The notes beneath the pieces are model-generated. The model saw only the letters and a program-made list of their open reading frames with translations. It ran no database searches and had not been told where the DNA came from. Below are positions 45,404 through 53,183 of a stretch of 64,000 bases of DNA, piece after piece. How positions within the stretch are numbered: position 1 is the stretch's first letter; each line of letters opens with the position of its first letter. Source of the DNA: Sunxiuqinia rutila (GTDB taxonomy: Bacteria > Bacteroidota > Bacteroidia > Bacteroidales > Prolixibacteraceae). Position numbers and translations under genes: made by a program. The stretch spans positions 289,496 through 353,495 of the forward strand of contig NZ_JBNGOT010000006.1 of NCBI RefSeq assembly GCF_050589705.1, given 5' to 3'.

Positions 45404-45427
45404 TAAAATGAATTAATTCATTTTAAG
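45402..45427. promoter_or_regulatory. Perfect 26-bp palindrome upstream of the SIR2-like gene
   Basis: The half-site CTTAAAATGAATT is followed directly by its exact reverse complement. It lies 50 bp before the SIR2 ATG. A perfect gapless palindrome of this length may be an operator for a dimeric repressor, or part of a cruciform or terminator structure. Confidence 0.5.
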
Positions 45428-45476
45428 AAGCAAGTCAGAGAAATAAACCGACTCATAAACCCTCCAACTACTAATC

Positions 45477-46469
45477 ATGCCCAAGACTGTATTTATTCTC
45501 GGAGCTGGTGCAAGCGCTCCATATAAATTCCCTTCAGGAGTAACTCTTGTTGACTTAATCATCGATGAGCTCGAAAAAATCTTTACAAGAACACAGCGAC
45601 AAAAATCTCTTCTCGGTCGACTACTTGAGAAGGAAGGTCAGTTGGATTTGAATTTGATAAGTAGCTTTAAATCATGCCTATTTGAATCTCAGGCTTACTC
45701 TATCGATGCCTTTTTGTCAAGAAGGCGAGAATTCCGAGAGATTGGAAAGCAGTTGATCGCTTCAATTTTGTTAGAGTATGAAAAACATTGTTTGGACAAT
45801 CGTTACCTTTTTAGACCTGAAAAGCCTGAGGAACACTGGTACCGATATTTTTTTAATGAAATAAAAGATCAGTTGGACTATGATTTTCGTATTTATACGT
45901 TCAATTACGAGAGATCGTTGGAGTATTTTCTTGTTCAGACATTTCGAAATTACTTAAACCTAACAGATGAGCAGATTTGGGAGAGGTTGAAGAGAATGAA
46001 TATTACGCATCTTCACGGTTCTTTAAAAGGGATTGAAACATTGAATGATTTGAAAAATTTTGACTTTGGAAATACATCCAAAATTACCGAATATTCACAC
46101 CTTGAAATTTTGAGCGATCGGATTGAAGTTATTTATGAGGTTGCTGAATCGAAGTTTGATGAGCTTCGTGAAGACATGAAAAAGGCTAAAAATATTGTTT
46201 TTATTGGTTTTGGTTTCGACCGAACCAACATGCAAAACATGAGGCTAAGTGAGATGAATTTCGAAGAAGGCACAACTAACATTTATGCAACAACTTATCG
46301 CATGAGCCATAACGAAGTCCAGCATCGTTTTTTTAAGTATATTAATATGTATTCCAAGCAGACGGGTTATTCGATACCCAATCAAAAAGAAGACATTATT
46401 AAAGCGTCAAATGAAACGGCGGCTGAGTTTCTAAAAAATACATTGCCTCACGATGCTTATAGCAAGTAA
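45477..46469 (+). CDS. SIR2-like domain protein, putative NAD+-degrading defence effector
   Basis: 330 residues. The SIR2-like (SIR2_2) signature is complete: FILGAGASAPYKFPSG (6-21), the family motif SIDAFLS (75-81), TFNYERSLEYF with N143, the catalytic-type histidine H180 in HLHGSL, and the second nucleotide-binding loop IVFIGFGFDRTNM (240-252). In characterised relatives (ThsA, DSR2, SIR2-HerA, SIR2-APAZ) the equivalent N and H are needed for NAD+ hydrolysis after phage sensing. Here the domain fills the whole protein, with no recognised sensor domain, so recognition must come from the short C-terminus or a partner. Codon and base usage are AT-richer than the flanking genes and the context is an IS/REP island, in favour of transfer. 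A non-defence role cannot be excluded. Confidence 0.8.
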   Translation: MPKTVFILGAGASAPYKFPSGVTLVDLIIDELEKIFTRTQRQKSLLGRLLEKEGQLDLNLISSFKSCLFESQAYSIDAFLSRRREFREIGKQLIASILLEYEKHCLDNRYLFRPEKPEEHWYRYFFNEIKDQLDYDFRIYTFNYERSLEYFLVQTFRNYLNLTDEQIWERLKRMNITHLHGSLKGIETLNDLKNFDFGNTSKITEYSHLEILSDRIEVIYEVAESKFDELREDMKKAKNIVFIGFGFDRTNMQNMRLSEMNFEEGTTNIYATTYRMSHNEVQHRFFKYINMYSKQTGYSIPNQKEDIIKASNETAAEFLKNTLPHDAYSK

Positions 46470-46534
46470 GCTTATCCCTTTCCTTCCATTCACCCCGCTT
46501 TTTGGGGTTTGTGCTAATGTAATACAAAGCAGCT

Positions 46535-46583
46535 GGATCGGATTTGCAATCCGATCCCTTATAATCCAGGATTTGTAATCCTG
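46535..46583. repeat. Two REP-like palindromes downstream of the RAYT remnant
   Basis: 46535-46557: GGATCGGATT, loop TGC, AATCCGATCC (perfect 10-bp stem). 46567-46583: CAGGATT, loop TGT, AATCCTG (perfect 7-bp stem). The shared GGATT/AATCC core and 3-nt loop make them one family with the pair at 46813-46859. Confidence 0.75.
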
Positions 46584-46780
46584 TTAACCCAACAGTCCTT
46601 CTCATACAAATTCAATTTTGACCAACCCTTCCTCACCTGCCTAATCCCTTGCTGAACTGTACAAATAATCTTCCGGCCTCGCCACAATTCTTCCGGGCGC
46701 GTAAACAAATCAATCCACTCTACAACCGTTAATGTCAGGTAGTAAGTATATCCCGGTGATATTTTATTGCGGATTCCCAT
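46559..46780 (-). pseudogene. Truncated RAYT (REP-associated tyrosine transposase) remnant
   Basis: Starting at ATG 46780, the first 29 residues (GIRNKISPGYTYYLTLTVVEWIDLFTRP) match the usual N-terminus of Bacteroidota Y1/REP-associated transposases. The sequence then diverges and stops after 73 residues, whereas intact proteins have about 180 or more. The HUH histidine pair and catalytic tyrosine are missing, so it cannot be active. The remnant is bracketed by REP-like palindromes, as RAYT genes usually are. Confidence 0.65.
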
Positions 46781-46812
46781 GAATGGATGAAAGTACAATT
46801 TTTGGGGTTTAT

Positions 46813-46859
46813 ATGGGTTGCAAATCCATTGTTAAAAAGAACTGGATTGCAAATCCAGT
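46813..46859. repeat. Two REP-like palindromes upstream of the RAYT remnant
   Basis: 46813-46829 is an imperfect stem with loop GCA (ATGGGTT/AATCCAT). 46841-46859: ACTGGATT, loop GCA, AATCCAGT (perfect 8-bp stem). The loops are the complement of those on the other side (TGC), so the pairs face each other in inverted orientation. Confidence 0.75.
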
Positions 46860-46924
46860 CCAGCCAATGAGAGCTTCCGATATATCCTGAAGGCACGGAT
46901 TGAAAAACCGCGCCCGAGAGGGCT

Positions 46925-47108
46925 GTAGTTACCGTGTCTAACTACTGGTAGTTATTACTCCCTGTTGCTGGTAGTTACTACTCCTTATTATTGGTAGTTA
47001 CCGTGTCTTGTTGCTGGTAGTTAGTACTCCTTATGGTTGGTAGTTACCGTGTCTTGTTATCGGTAGTTACTACTCCCTGTTGCTGGTAGTTACTGGTACT
47101 TGTTTTGG
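46925..47108. repeat. Eight tandem 23-bp repeats
   Basis: Units start at 46925, 46948, 46971, 46994, 47017, 47040, 47063 and 47086. Each begins GTAGTTA plus a variable eighth base (C in six), followed by a 7-base middle that is either CGTGTCT or TACTCC(C/T), then an 8-base tail such as TGTTGCTG. The order of middle types is A B B A B A B plus a divergent last one. The period is not a multiple of 3 and TAG/TAA stops recur, so it is non-coding. It is not a CRISPR because there are no unique spacers. Confidence 0.92.
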
Positions 47109-47120
47109 CTTTGGCAAAAT

Positions 47121-47160
47121 AGAAAGGGCGGTAGCCACTTGAAGCTACCAACCCTTTTCT
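47121..47160. other. Long interrupted hairpin next to the 23-bp array
   Basis: AGAAAGGG and GGTAGC on the left pair with GCTACC and CCCTTTTCT on the right around CACTTGAA. It could act as a terminator in either direction and lies 13 bp after the tandem array. Confidence 0.6.
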
Positions 47161-47290
47161 AAAACGAAGCTCCGCTGGCGCAAATTTGTAAAGCGTGCCG
47201 TGATGTAATTCTCCTCAGCTGTTCCGGGTTGGCAGTTCTGATCTTGTAGCCTTAATTATGCAATGCCGCTGTTTATGGTCGTTACAAACG

Positions 47291-47345
47291 CCCCACAGCT
47301 TACCCCTCGTTTGAGCAATTGCGGAAACGAGGGGTAGGTGGGCAG
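47291..47345 (-). other. Strong hairpin downstream of the TonB-type receptor gene
   Basis: TACCCCTCGTTT (47301-47312) pairs perfectly with AAACGAGGGGTA (47325-47336), extended by CCCAC/GTGGG. There is no T-run on either side, so it is more likely an mRNA 3'-end stabiliser than a classical terminator for the minus-strand gene that ends 20 bp away. Confidence 0.55.
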
Positions 47346-47364
47346 GCTTTCATTGAAACAACTG

Positions 47365-49824
47365 CTAAAACTCTTTTTCGCCAAACTCACTTTTGGGGAG
47401 TTTGCTGTTGATGTTTTTCTTGTTCAGGTTGAAGCTGAGGTTCACCAAAATCATATCTGTTTCATAGATGTAATTGGTGGTGGTATAGAAGTCTTTGCCC
47501 CAGGTAGTGATGCGCTGCCGGTTGCTCTCATGCATGCCCAGGTCAATGTTTTGCCATTGCACACTGGCGGTGATCCGATTGTTGAATAAACTCTTCTTCA
47601 GGCTGAGGTTGGGGCTTAAAAAACGGGAATCTTCGCCTTGTGCTGTTGGACGCACCGAAAGGTAATTCACATTGGCATCCAGGCTCCAGGTGGGAGCCAG
47701 CGTAAAGTTGGTGTTTGCATTGATGGAATACACCCAGTCGTCTTTCGGATCAATCCGAACCGGCTCGCCCAGAATGACCAGGTCACCTTCGTATTTCTGT
47801 TTGTAAACTGTGGTTCCCAGGTAAAAATTCCACCAACTGACGGGCTGCACATTTACACCCAGTTCAAGGCCCAAGGCGGTTGCTTTTTCAACATTGGTAT
47901 ACACCCGGTTCAGGATGGTGTCGGCATATACGCTGTTAACCCGTTGCACCGGATCTTTGCTTGAGCGGTAGTAGGCTGTGGTAAACAGGGAGCCTTTGTC
48001 AAAGGTTTTAATCAGCCCCAGTTCGAAGGAATTGATCAGCTCCGGACGCAGGTCAGGATCACCAATTTCCAGGGTTTCGGAGTGCTCACGCTCCGGAATT
48101 GGGTTGAGTTGGTTGTTGGACGATCGCTGAATCCGACGGCTGTAAGCTGCTTTCACTTTCCAGTCGTTATCTAATGCATAAAGCGCACTGACCGAGGGAA
48201 ACAGGTTGGACAATTTCAGCTTGTGTGGGTTGGGATCGGTCGATAAAACAACGGTACGGCTTGAATACTCGTAACGCAAGCCCGCCGAATATTCCAAGCG
48301 GTCTCTTTGTGCCGAATACTGGACGTAGGCCGAATTGATCCGGTTTTTTGAAACGGCTGTTCCGCTAAATTGATCCAGGCCGGGTTGGTTCGGATCAAAG
48401 GGAGTCACCAGGTAGTCGAATACCCCATCTTGGCGGTCGTTGCGAAACTGGTACCCGGTTTCCAGCATGCCACTGGCCACGGGCAGGCGGTAGTCGGCTT
48501 TCAGGCGGTAGCCTTTAATGGGTTTCTCGTACGGATTTTGGACGTATTGCAACACCTCGCCTCCCGGTCTGCTCAGGTTGTAGTTGTGGGTGTTGCCATA
48601 CAAATCATCGTATTCATACAGGCCCGAAAGCGTCAGGTCGGATTGATTGGCAAAGGTATGGGTGTAATCCAGGTTCCCCAGGGTAAACGTTCCTTGCTTG
48701 ATCTGCTTGTTGGGGTTGTAGTAGTTGAAATGGTAGATGAAGTTATCCTGCAAATCGGTTTGCGAGTTCTTGTAAAAGATGTTGGCATCGCGTTCCTGGT
48801 AGCGTTTGCCGCTGTACACGCCCAATGAGATCACATTGTTCTCGTCGGCAGCATAGCTGACAGATGCCCGCCCCATGTAGTTGTAGCGGTAAAAACTGCG
48901 TTCTCCGGCACTCGGAAAATGATTGATGGTGCCATTCTCCGTATTGGTAATCCGGACATAGCCATCGCGAAAGCCGGCCAGGTCATCGCGGGCGTAATTT
49001 CCGCTTAGGGTGATGTCCCACTTATCCTTTTGGTAGCTGAAACTGGCATCGGCCGCATAACGAACAGGTTGATCTTCGTTACCAAAAGTGGTGGTGCTGG
49101 GCAGGCCTCCTTTAAGGTTGACGCTAAAGCCGGTATGGTCGCTGCTTCCTTTTTTGGTGGTGATGTTGATGATTCCACCCTTGCCATCCGGATCGTATTT
49201 GGCTGACGGAGAGGTGATCAGTTCGACATTTTCGATGGTGTTGGCCGGCAGTTGACTTAACATGCTTTGCGGATCAGCCAATACCGGCTTGCCATTAACC
49301 AAGAGCAGAAAGCCGGAGGAGCCGCGCATGGAAATTTCACCCAACCCATTGACCGAAACGGAGGGCATATTTTTGAGTACATCGATGGCCGAACCGCCTT
49401 GAGCAGACTCAAACTGGTCGGCTTTATACAATTGCTTATCGAGCTTGTTAAATGCTTGTATTTTGGTTCCGGTTACCGCAATCTCGTCAACCAGCACCTG
49501 TGAAGGAGTCAGGGCAATATCGCCCAGCGCTACCGGTTTGTCGGCACTTATCCGGAATACTTCGGATGCTTGTTTCTCATAGCCCATAAACTGAATCTGC
49601 ACAAAGTAGCTTCCGGCTTTAATTTTAGTGAAAGCGAACTTGCCCGATACATCGGTGATTCCGCCAGCTACCAGCTCCTGGTTTTCGGATTGATACAAGG
49701 CCACACTGGCATATTCCATGGGTTCTTTGGCCTCGTAATCAATAACCCTTCCGGTAACATTGGAAGCGGTTGTATTTGCTGCCAGCAGCAAGCAAATAAA
49801 AAAGAGAACATTTCGTAAAATCAT
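47365..49824 (-). CDS. Outer membrane beta-barrel receptor (TonB-dependent receptor-like)
   Basis: 819 residues from ATG 49824 (MILRNVLFFICLLLAANTTAS); the frame extends 15 codons further but without a signal-like start. A carboxypeptidase-regulatory-like domain (about 22-110), a plug-like domain (about 120-220 with IDVLKNMPSVSVNGLGEISMRGSS) and a long barrel follow. The C-terminus does not end in the usual aromatic residue. The plug-plus-barrel type is the outer-membrane-beta-barrel family often annotated in Bacteroidota without a SusD partner; none lies here. Substrate unknown (possibly metal, siderophore or peptide). Confidence 0.85.
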   Translation of the reverse strand: MILRNVLFFICLLLAANTTASNVTGRVIDYEAKEPMEYASVALYQSENQELVAGGITDVSGKFAFTKIKAGSYFVQIQFMGYEKQASEVFRISADKPVALGDIALTPSQVLVDEIAVTGTKIQAFNKLDKQLYKADQFESAQGGSAIDVLKNMPSVSVNGLGEISMRGSSGFLLLVNGKPVLADPQSMLSQLPANTIENVELITSPSAKYDPDGKGGIINITTKKGSSDHTGFSVNLKGGLPSTTTFGNEDQPVRYAADASFSYQKDKWDITLSGNYARDDLAGFRDGYVRITNTENGTINHFPSAGERSFYRYNYMGRASVSYAADENNVISLGVYSGKRYQERDANIFYKNSQTDLQDNFIYHFNYYNPNKQIKQGTFTLGNLDYTHTFANQSDLTLSGLYEYDDLYGNTHNYNLSRPGGEVLQYVQNPYEKPIKGYRLKADYRLPVASGMLETGYQFRNDRQDGVFDYLVTPFDPNQPGLDQFSGTAVSKNRINSAYVQYSAQRDRLEYSAGLRYEYSSRTVVLSTDPNPHKLKLSNLFPSVSALYALDNDWKVKAAYSRRIQRSSNNQLNPIPEREHSETLEIGDPDLRPELINSFELGLIKTFDKGSLFTTAYYRSSKDPVQRVNSVYADTILNRVYTNVEKATALGLELGVNVQPVSWWNFYLGTTVYKQKYEGDLVILGEPVRIDPKDDWVYSINANTNFTLAPTWSLDANVNYLSVRPTAQGEDSRFLSPNLSLKKSLFNNRITASVQWQNIDLGMHESNRQRITTWGKDFYTTTNYIYETDMILVNLSFNLNKKNINSKLPKSEFGEKEF

Positions 49825-50139
49825 AATGGATTGTAATTGAGTTAGCAATGAAGGAGGAGCAAGGTTCAACAGAACATCATGCTTTTATCCTACCATTTCA
49901 CTTGGATAAAAAAAACATGCAAATCTAAAAATAGTTTTGGATTTCTGTGCCCGTCTGAATGCGATGTCGGAAATTGCCTGGCTGATTGTGGTGGGGATGA
50001 CAATTCAAAATTACAAGTAGGGCTTCAACGGTTGATAATTTTCCGGAGTACGAAGCTAGGGGTTTAAAACAAAATCTTTCTGAACTGATACGGAAAGCCA
50101 GTTCTTCTGATTGTGAATGAGCTTTTGTTTTTATAGTGC
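49825..50139. other. Intergenic stretch between receptor and sigma/anti-sigma unit
   Basis: 315 bp without a credible gene. It holds a candidate promoter for the receptor: minus-strand TAGATTTG at 49920-49927, about 95 nt before the ATG. No terminator is obvious for the gene ending at 50140. Confidence 0.45.
49920..49927 (-). promoter_or_regulatory. Candidate -7 box of the receptor gene
   Basis: TAGATTTG on the minus strand fits TAnnTTTG. The -33 element is not clear, and the leader would be about 90 nt. Confidence 0.35.
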
Positions 50140-51315
50140 TTAGAGGGTCCAACTGGCGCTCAGAGCCATGCCAAAGGATTGTAAACGAACTTTGGCATAC
50201 CCGATATCCTGTGTCGGAATTTTCAGAAATGGTTGCAGGTTGACACTCATTCTCGAACTTATCTGTTGCTGTACGCTCATTTGCAGGTTGAGCACGCTTA
50301 GCCAATGTTGATTCTCGTTTACAAGGTGGACATCCTCTGTGTTTTGACCATAGCCGTTACTGTTTTCAAAATAGTAGTCTTCCTTGAGCATAAGATAGGA
50401 TGAAATTCCGGTTCCCAGGCTAACGGTGGTTTTTCCTTTGGTGAGGATGGCATAATGGATGTTAAAAGGAATATCCAGTACCCGACAATCGGCATTTACC
50501 ATTTGAGTGGCATAGGTGGTTTCAACCTTATAATTGTTAAGGCCGGTTTCGTATACTTTTTTGGCATAAACGGCACCTGTGCTAAATTGCCATCTGGGCG
50601 TTAAGTTCCAACTTAGGAGCAGACCGATGTCGCCTCCAAAGCTTCCATCATTCAAGTTGTCAACGCCATTGTAGGCAGGAGCCACCAGGACACTTAAGGC
50701 AAGTGGCCTGTCTTTAGGACCGGAGTCAAGATGAAGTGGCTTGTCTGTGGCTTGCCCAATGAGGGGTACTTCTTTTTCCTTAGTTGTTGATTCCAGTTCA
50801 CTTGTGCTTGGCAGTTCGGCCCCGAGGAGTTCTCTGAATATACTTTCGCGTTGGATAAGTTCTGAATAAGAAATAAGCTCGCTGGTATCTGTTGGCTCTG
50901 TTGACCCTTGTGTTTTGGTGGATGGACGATCTTCCTGAACCTCGGTTTCAGTGCGGGATACTAAATCAGGATAGTTTATCCCGGGTTGAATGAGTGAATC
51001 GATCAATTCCTTTTCAGTAGCAGGTGGAGTAGGTATCTCTTCTTCCTCAGTTGGTGTTTGTTCCTGCTTTAACTGCTCTGTTACGGGTTGTTGCTGGCTG
51101 GGCCAAAGCTGCCAAATGCCAAGAGCCAGGACAAGCAATGCTGCTATACTGCCAAGTGGTTTAAGCCAAAACACAATGCTTTTTCGCAGTGAATGCTTTT
51201 TGAGACGCATTTCAAGTTTTTGCCAGTCATCGGAGTTAAATGAAACCGGATCAAATTCAGGGTTTAAGCCTTCCCGAAACAATTTATCGATATTTTGAAG
51301 GTCCTTCGGTTTCAT
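50140..51315 (-). CDS. Inner-membrane segment fused to a C-terminal beta-barrel domain; putative anti-sigma factor
   Basis: 391 residues from ATG 51315, which overlaps the sigma factor stop (ATGA). Residues 1-46 are cytoplasmic-like and charged (DDWQKLEMRLKKHSLRK), 47-71 form one membrane helix, and 72-200 are a P/E/T/S-rich linker. 205-391 read as an outer-membrane beta-barrel domain (ALSVLVAPAYNGVDN, IGLLLSWNLTPRWQFSTGAVY, ending ALSASWTL). Position and coupling suggest an anti-sigma role for the N-terminus. The unusual joining of an inner-membrane helix and a barrel-like domain would span the envelope if both insert. The architecture recurs in Bacteroidota, but I know of no functional study. 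Confidence 0.7.
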   Translation of the reverse strand: MKPKDLQNIDKLFREGLNPEFDPVSFNSDDWQKLEMRLKKHSLRKSIVFWLKPLGSIAALLVLALGIWQLWPSQQQPVTEQLKQEQTPTEEEEIPTPPATEKELIDSLIQPGINYPDLVSRTETEVQEDRPSTKTQGSTEPTDTSELISYSELIQRESIFRELLGAELPSTSELESTTKEKEVPLIGQATDKPLHLDSGPKDRPLALSVLVAPAYNGVDNLNDGSFGGDIGLLLSWNLTPRWQFSTGAVYAKKVYETGLNNYKVETTYATQMVNADCRVLDIPFNIHYAILTKGKTTVSLGTGISSYLMLKEDYYFENSNGYGQNTEDVHLVNENQHWLSVLNLQMSVQQQISSRMSVNLQPFLKIPTQDIGYAKVRLQSFGMALSASWTL

Positions 51316-51938
51316 AATTCGTGCGATTTGGAATGAAATCCCGGGTGGTTTAGGAATTGTATCGTTGAGGCTATCGTGCTCTTCCAAAGTAAAAAAACAA
51401 CAATGGATTGAGGGTGAGCAAGCATTTGTTGTAGCTTTTGCCTGGCTTTGTATAGGTTTGAGCGGGAGGTGCTGGCGCTGATTCCAATGAGTTCAGCAAT
51501 TTCATCATGCGAGTAGCCATCAATGGCATATAAGTTAAATACCATCCGGTAAGTTGGTGGAAGCCGTTGGACCATGGCCAGCAAGTCTTCGTAGCGAAGT
51601 TTACGTTCAGCTGTTGCCTCGTTAGGAAGATCGTCTGATTGTTCCAGCTTCTCGATTCGTGTCCATTTTAGATTAGCCCGGTAATAGTCGATGGAAGCGT
51701 GGTAAATGATTTTACTCAACCAAGTTGTGAAAGGTCGGTTCTCGTCATATTTCTCAATGTTTGTTAGTGCTTTGAAAAAGCCATCATTTAAAACTTCGGT
51801 AGCTTCCTGGTAATTATTGGCATAGCGCAGACAAATCTTCATAGCAAACCCGTAAAGCTTTTGGTACAATAACTTCTGACTCTGCCGGTCTTGTTTTTTG
51901 CAACCACTGATCAACTCCTGTAATTCTTGTTCTATCAT
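51312..51938 (-). CDS. ECF-type RNA polymerase sigma factor
   Basis: 208 residues. Region 2 (about 20-90) shows YANNYQEATEVLNDGFFKALTNI and RPFTTWLSKIIYHASIDYYR. Region 4 (about 120-172) shows LPPTYRMVFNLYAIDGYSHDEIAELIGISASTSRSNLYKARQKL with its HTH. The C-terminus has an extra 35 residues with a hydrophobic stretch (QSIVVFLLWKSTIASTIQF), longer than usual. It is cotranscribed with, and translationally coupled to, the membrane protein downstream, the typical sigma/anti-sigma order. Target genes cannot be told from this window. Confidence 0.93.
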   Translation of the reverse strand: MIEQELQELISGCKKQDRQSQKLLYQKLYGFAMKICLRYANNYQEATEVLNDGFFKALTNIEKYDENRPFTTWLSKIIYHASIDYYRANLKWTRIEKLEQSDDLPNEATAERKLRYEDLLAMVQRLPPTYRMVFNLYAIDGYSHDEIAELIGISASTSRSNLYKARQKLQQMLAHPQSIVVFLLWKSTIASTIQFLNHPGFHSKSHEL

Positions 51939-52067
51939 GGAAAGAATGACTAATTAATGCCAGTAGTAACTCTTCTTGCTTTGGTCATAGGCGCATAAGA
52001 TGTAATTTAAGACATTATTTTTAATTGATCACGTTGGTTAAAGAGTAAAGTCGTCGCTCGTAGTTTG

Positions 52068-53024
52068 TTATGGTTCGTTTCTCGCGAGCGAGAATGTTCG
52101 GGTAATTGTAAATCCCCATCGGAATTCACCACTTCCCCATGAGCTGCTCGTGGCAGGAATAAATTGGTTTTCGAGGATTGCTGCTGAATTGGTGAAAATA
52201 GCGTTAAACACGTGCCCTCCGGTCTCAATTTCAAGGCCAATCCCCAGAGGATGGTGGAATTGAAAATCTTTCTGTTCCAGAAAATAGTCTTTACTGTTTT
52301 GACCTCTGAAAGGAATAAAGTAATCAGCTATGATGGCCATGCCTGAGCTTATTTTTACACGTGTCCCAAGGCCAAGGGCAAAGAGATTGTTTTCGTCCCT
52401 ATAAGACACATAGTTGCGTCGAATATAGGTAGGAAGAATGGCTAATGAGAGACCATGACTGAATTTTCGGGTAACGATAAGTTGAGCCAGGTAACTCATT
52501 CGGTCTCCAAGTGAATGAAAGGATGCATCCGAAGTAGCGATAGTTGATTTTTCCATGGTCGAGATGACACTGTTTCCAAAAAAACTAACAGAAAGAGGAA
52601 TGCGGTTGTCTGTACTTTGACGAACGATCCGGAATTTTGAGTTTAGGTAGACCAGCTCTCTTTGATTGGTGCTGATGCCATTGGGAGAGCCCTTCGCTCT
52701 TCCGATCCCAATGCTCCAGTGATCGGATATGCCGTAATCAAAACCAATCAAAATATCCGTGGAGTTGTCCAGCCCATAAAGGGTTTGAATGCCTCCTGAA
52801 TTTCCGGCAATATCTCCAAAGCGGTGCATTACCACAAAAAGTAGGTCATTCTTATGGACCGTTTCATTCGACTGACCATTGATGATTCGGGATGAATTGA
52901 AGGTTCCAAGAACCGGTAACGAAGCTTGATCTTTGTCCGAATTGGGAAAGAGTTGGGCTAAGTCCTGCCCCTGGGCTAAAATGATTAGTGAAAAGGATAA
53001 AAGAAATGTGAAGAGTCGCTTCAT
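52068..53024 (-). CDS. DUF5777-like beta-barrel protein
   Basis: 318 residues with a signal peptide (MKRLFTFLLSFSLIILAQGQ). The pattern of alternating strands (HRFGDIAGN, LYGLDNSTDILIGFDYGISDHWSIGIGRAKG) and the C-terminal half match what I recall of DUF5777, an uncharacterised Bacteroidota outer-membrane barrel family. It is the last gene of a minus-strand series after YceI (159-bp gap), a cytochrome c and a CHRD protein. Relatives occur in the same kind of neighbourhood, so a link with electron transport or lipid/isoprenoid binding is plausible but unproven. Confidence 0.7.
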   Translation of the reverse strand: MKRLFTFLLSFSLIILAQGQDLAQLFPNSDKDQASLPVLGTFNSSRIINGQSNETVHKNDLLFVVMHRFGDIAGNSGGIQTLYGLDNSTDILIGFDYGISDHWSIGIGRAKGSPNGISTNQRELVYLNSKFRIVRQSTDNRIPLSVSFFGNSVISTMEKSTIATSDASFHSLGDRMSYLAQLIVTRKFSHGLSLAILPTYIRRNYVSYRDENNLFALGLGTRVKISSGMAIIADYFIPFRGQNSKDYFLEQKDFQFHHPLGIGLEIETGGHVFNAIFTNSAAILENQFIPATSSSWGSGEFRWGFTITRTFSLARNEP

Positions 53025-53183
53025 AATACAAAGTGGTTTCGTTTGTCAATTTTGGATGTCAGTAACTAATTGATTGAAGGAGAGAAGTCAATGCTGCTTT
53101 GAAAAATGAACAAGGCAGCATTGAGCTTAATTCCAAAATACTTTTTGTCATGGCGGTTGTTCTATTTTCTTCATCATAGGGCA

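Noticed and set aside
46399..46605. Minus-strand frame of 68 codons running into the SIR2 gene
   Set aside because: It is a translation of the REP palindromes and spacer and overlaps the SIR2 3' end.
46925..47108. CRISPR array
   Set aside because: The 23-bp units are contiguous without unique spacers, and no cas genes are present.
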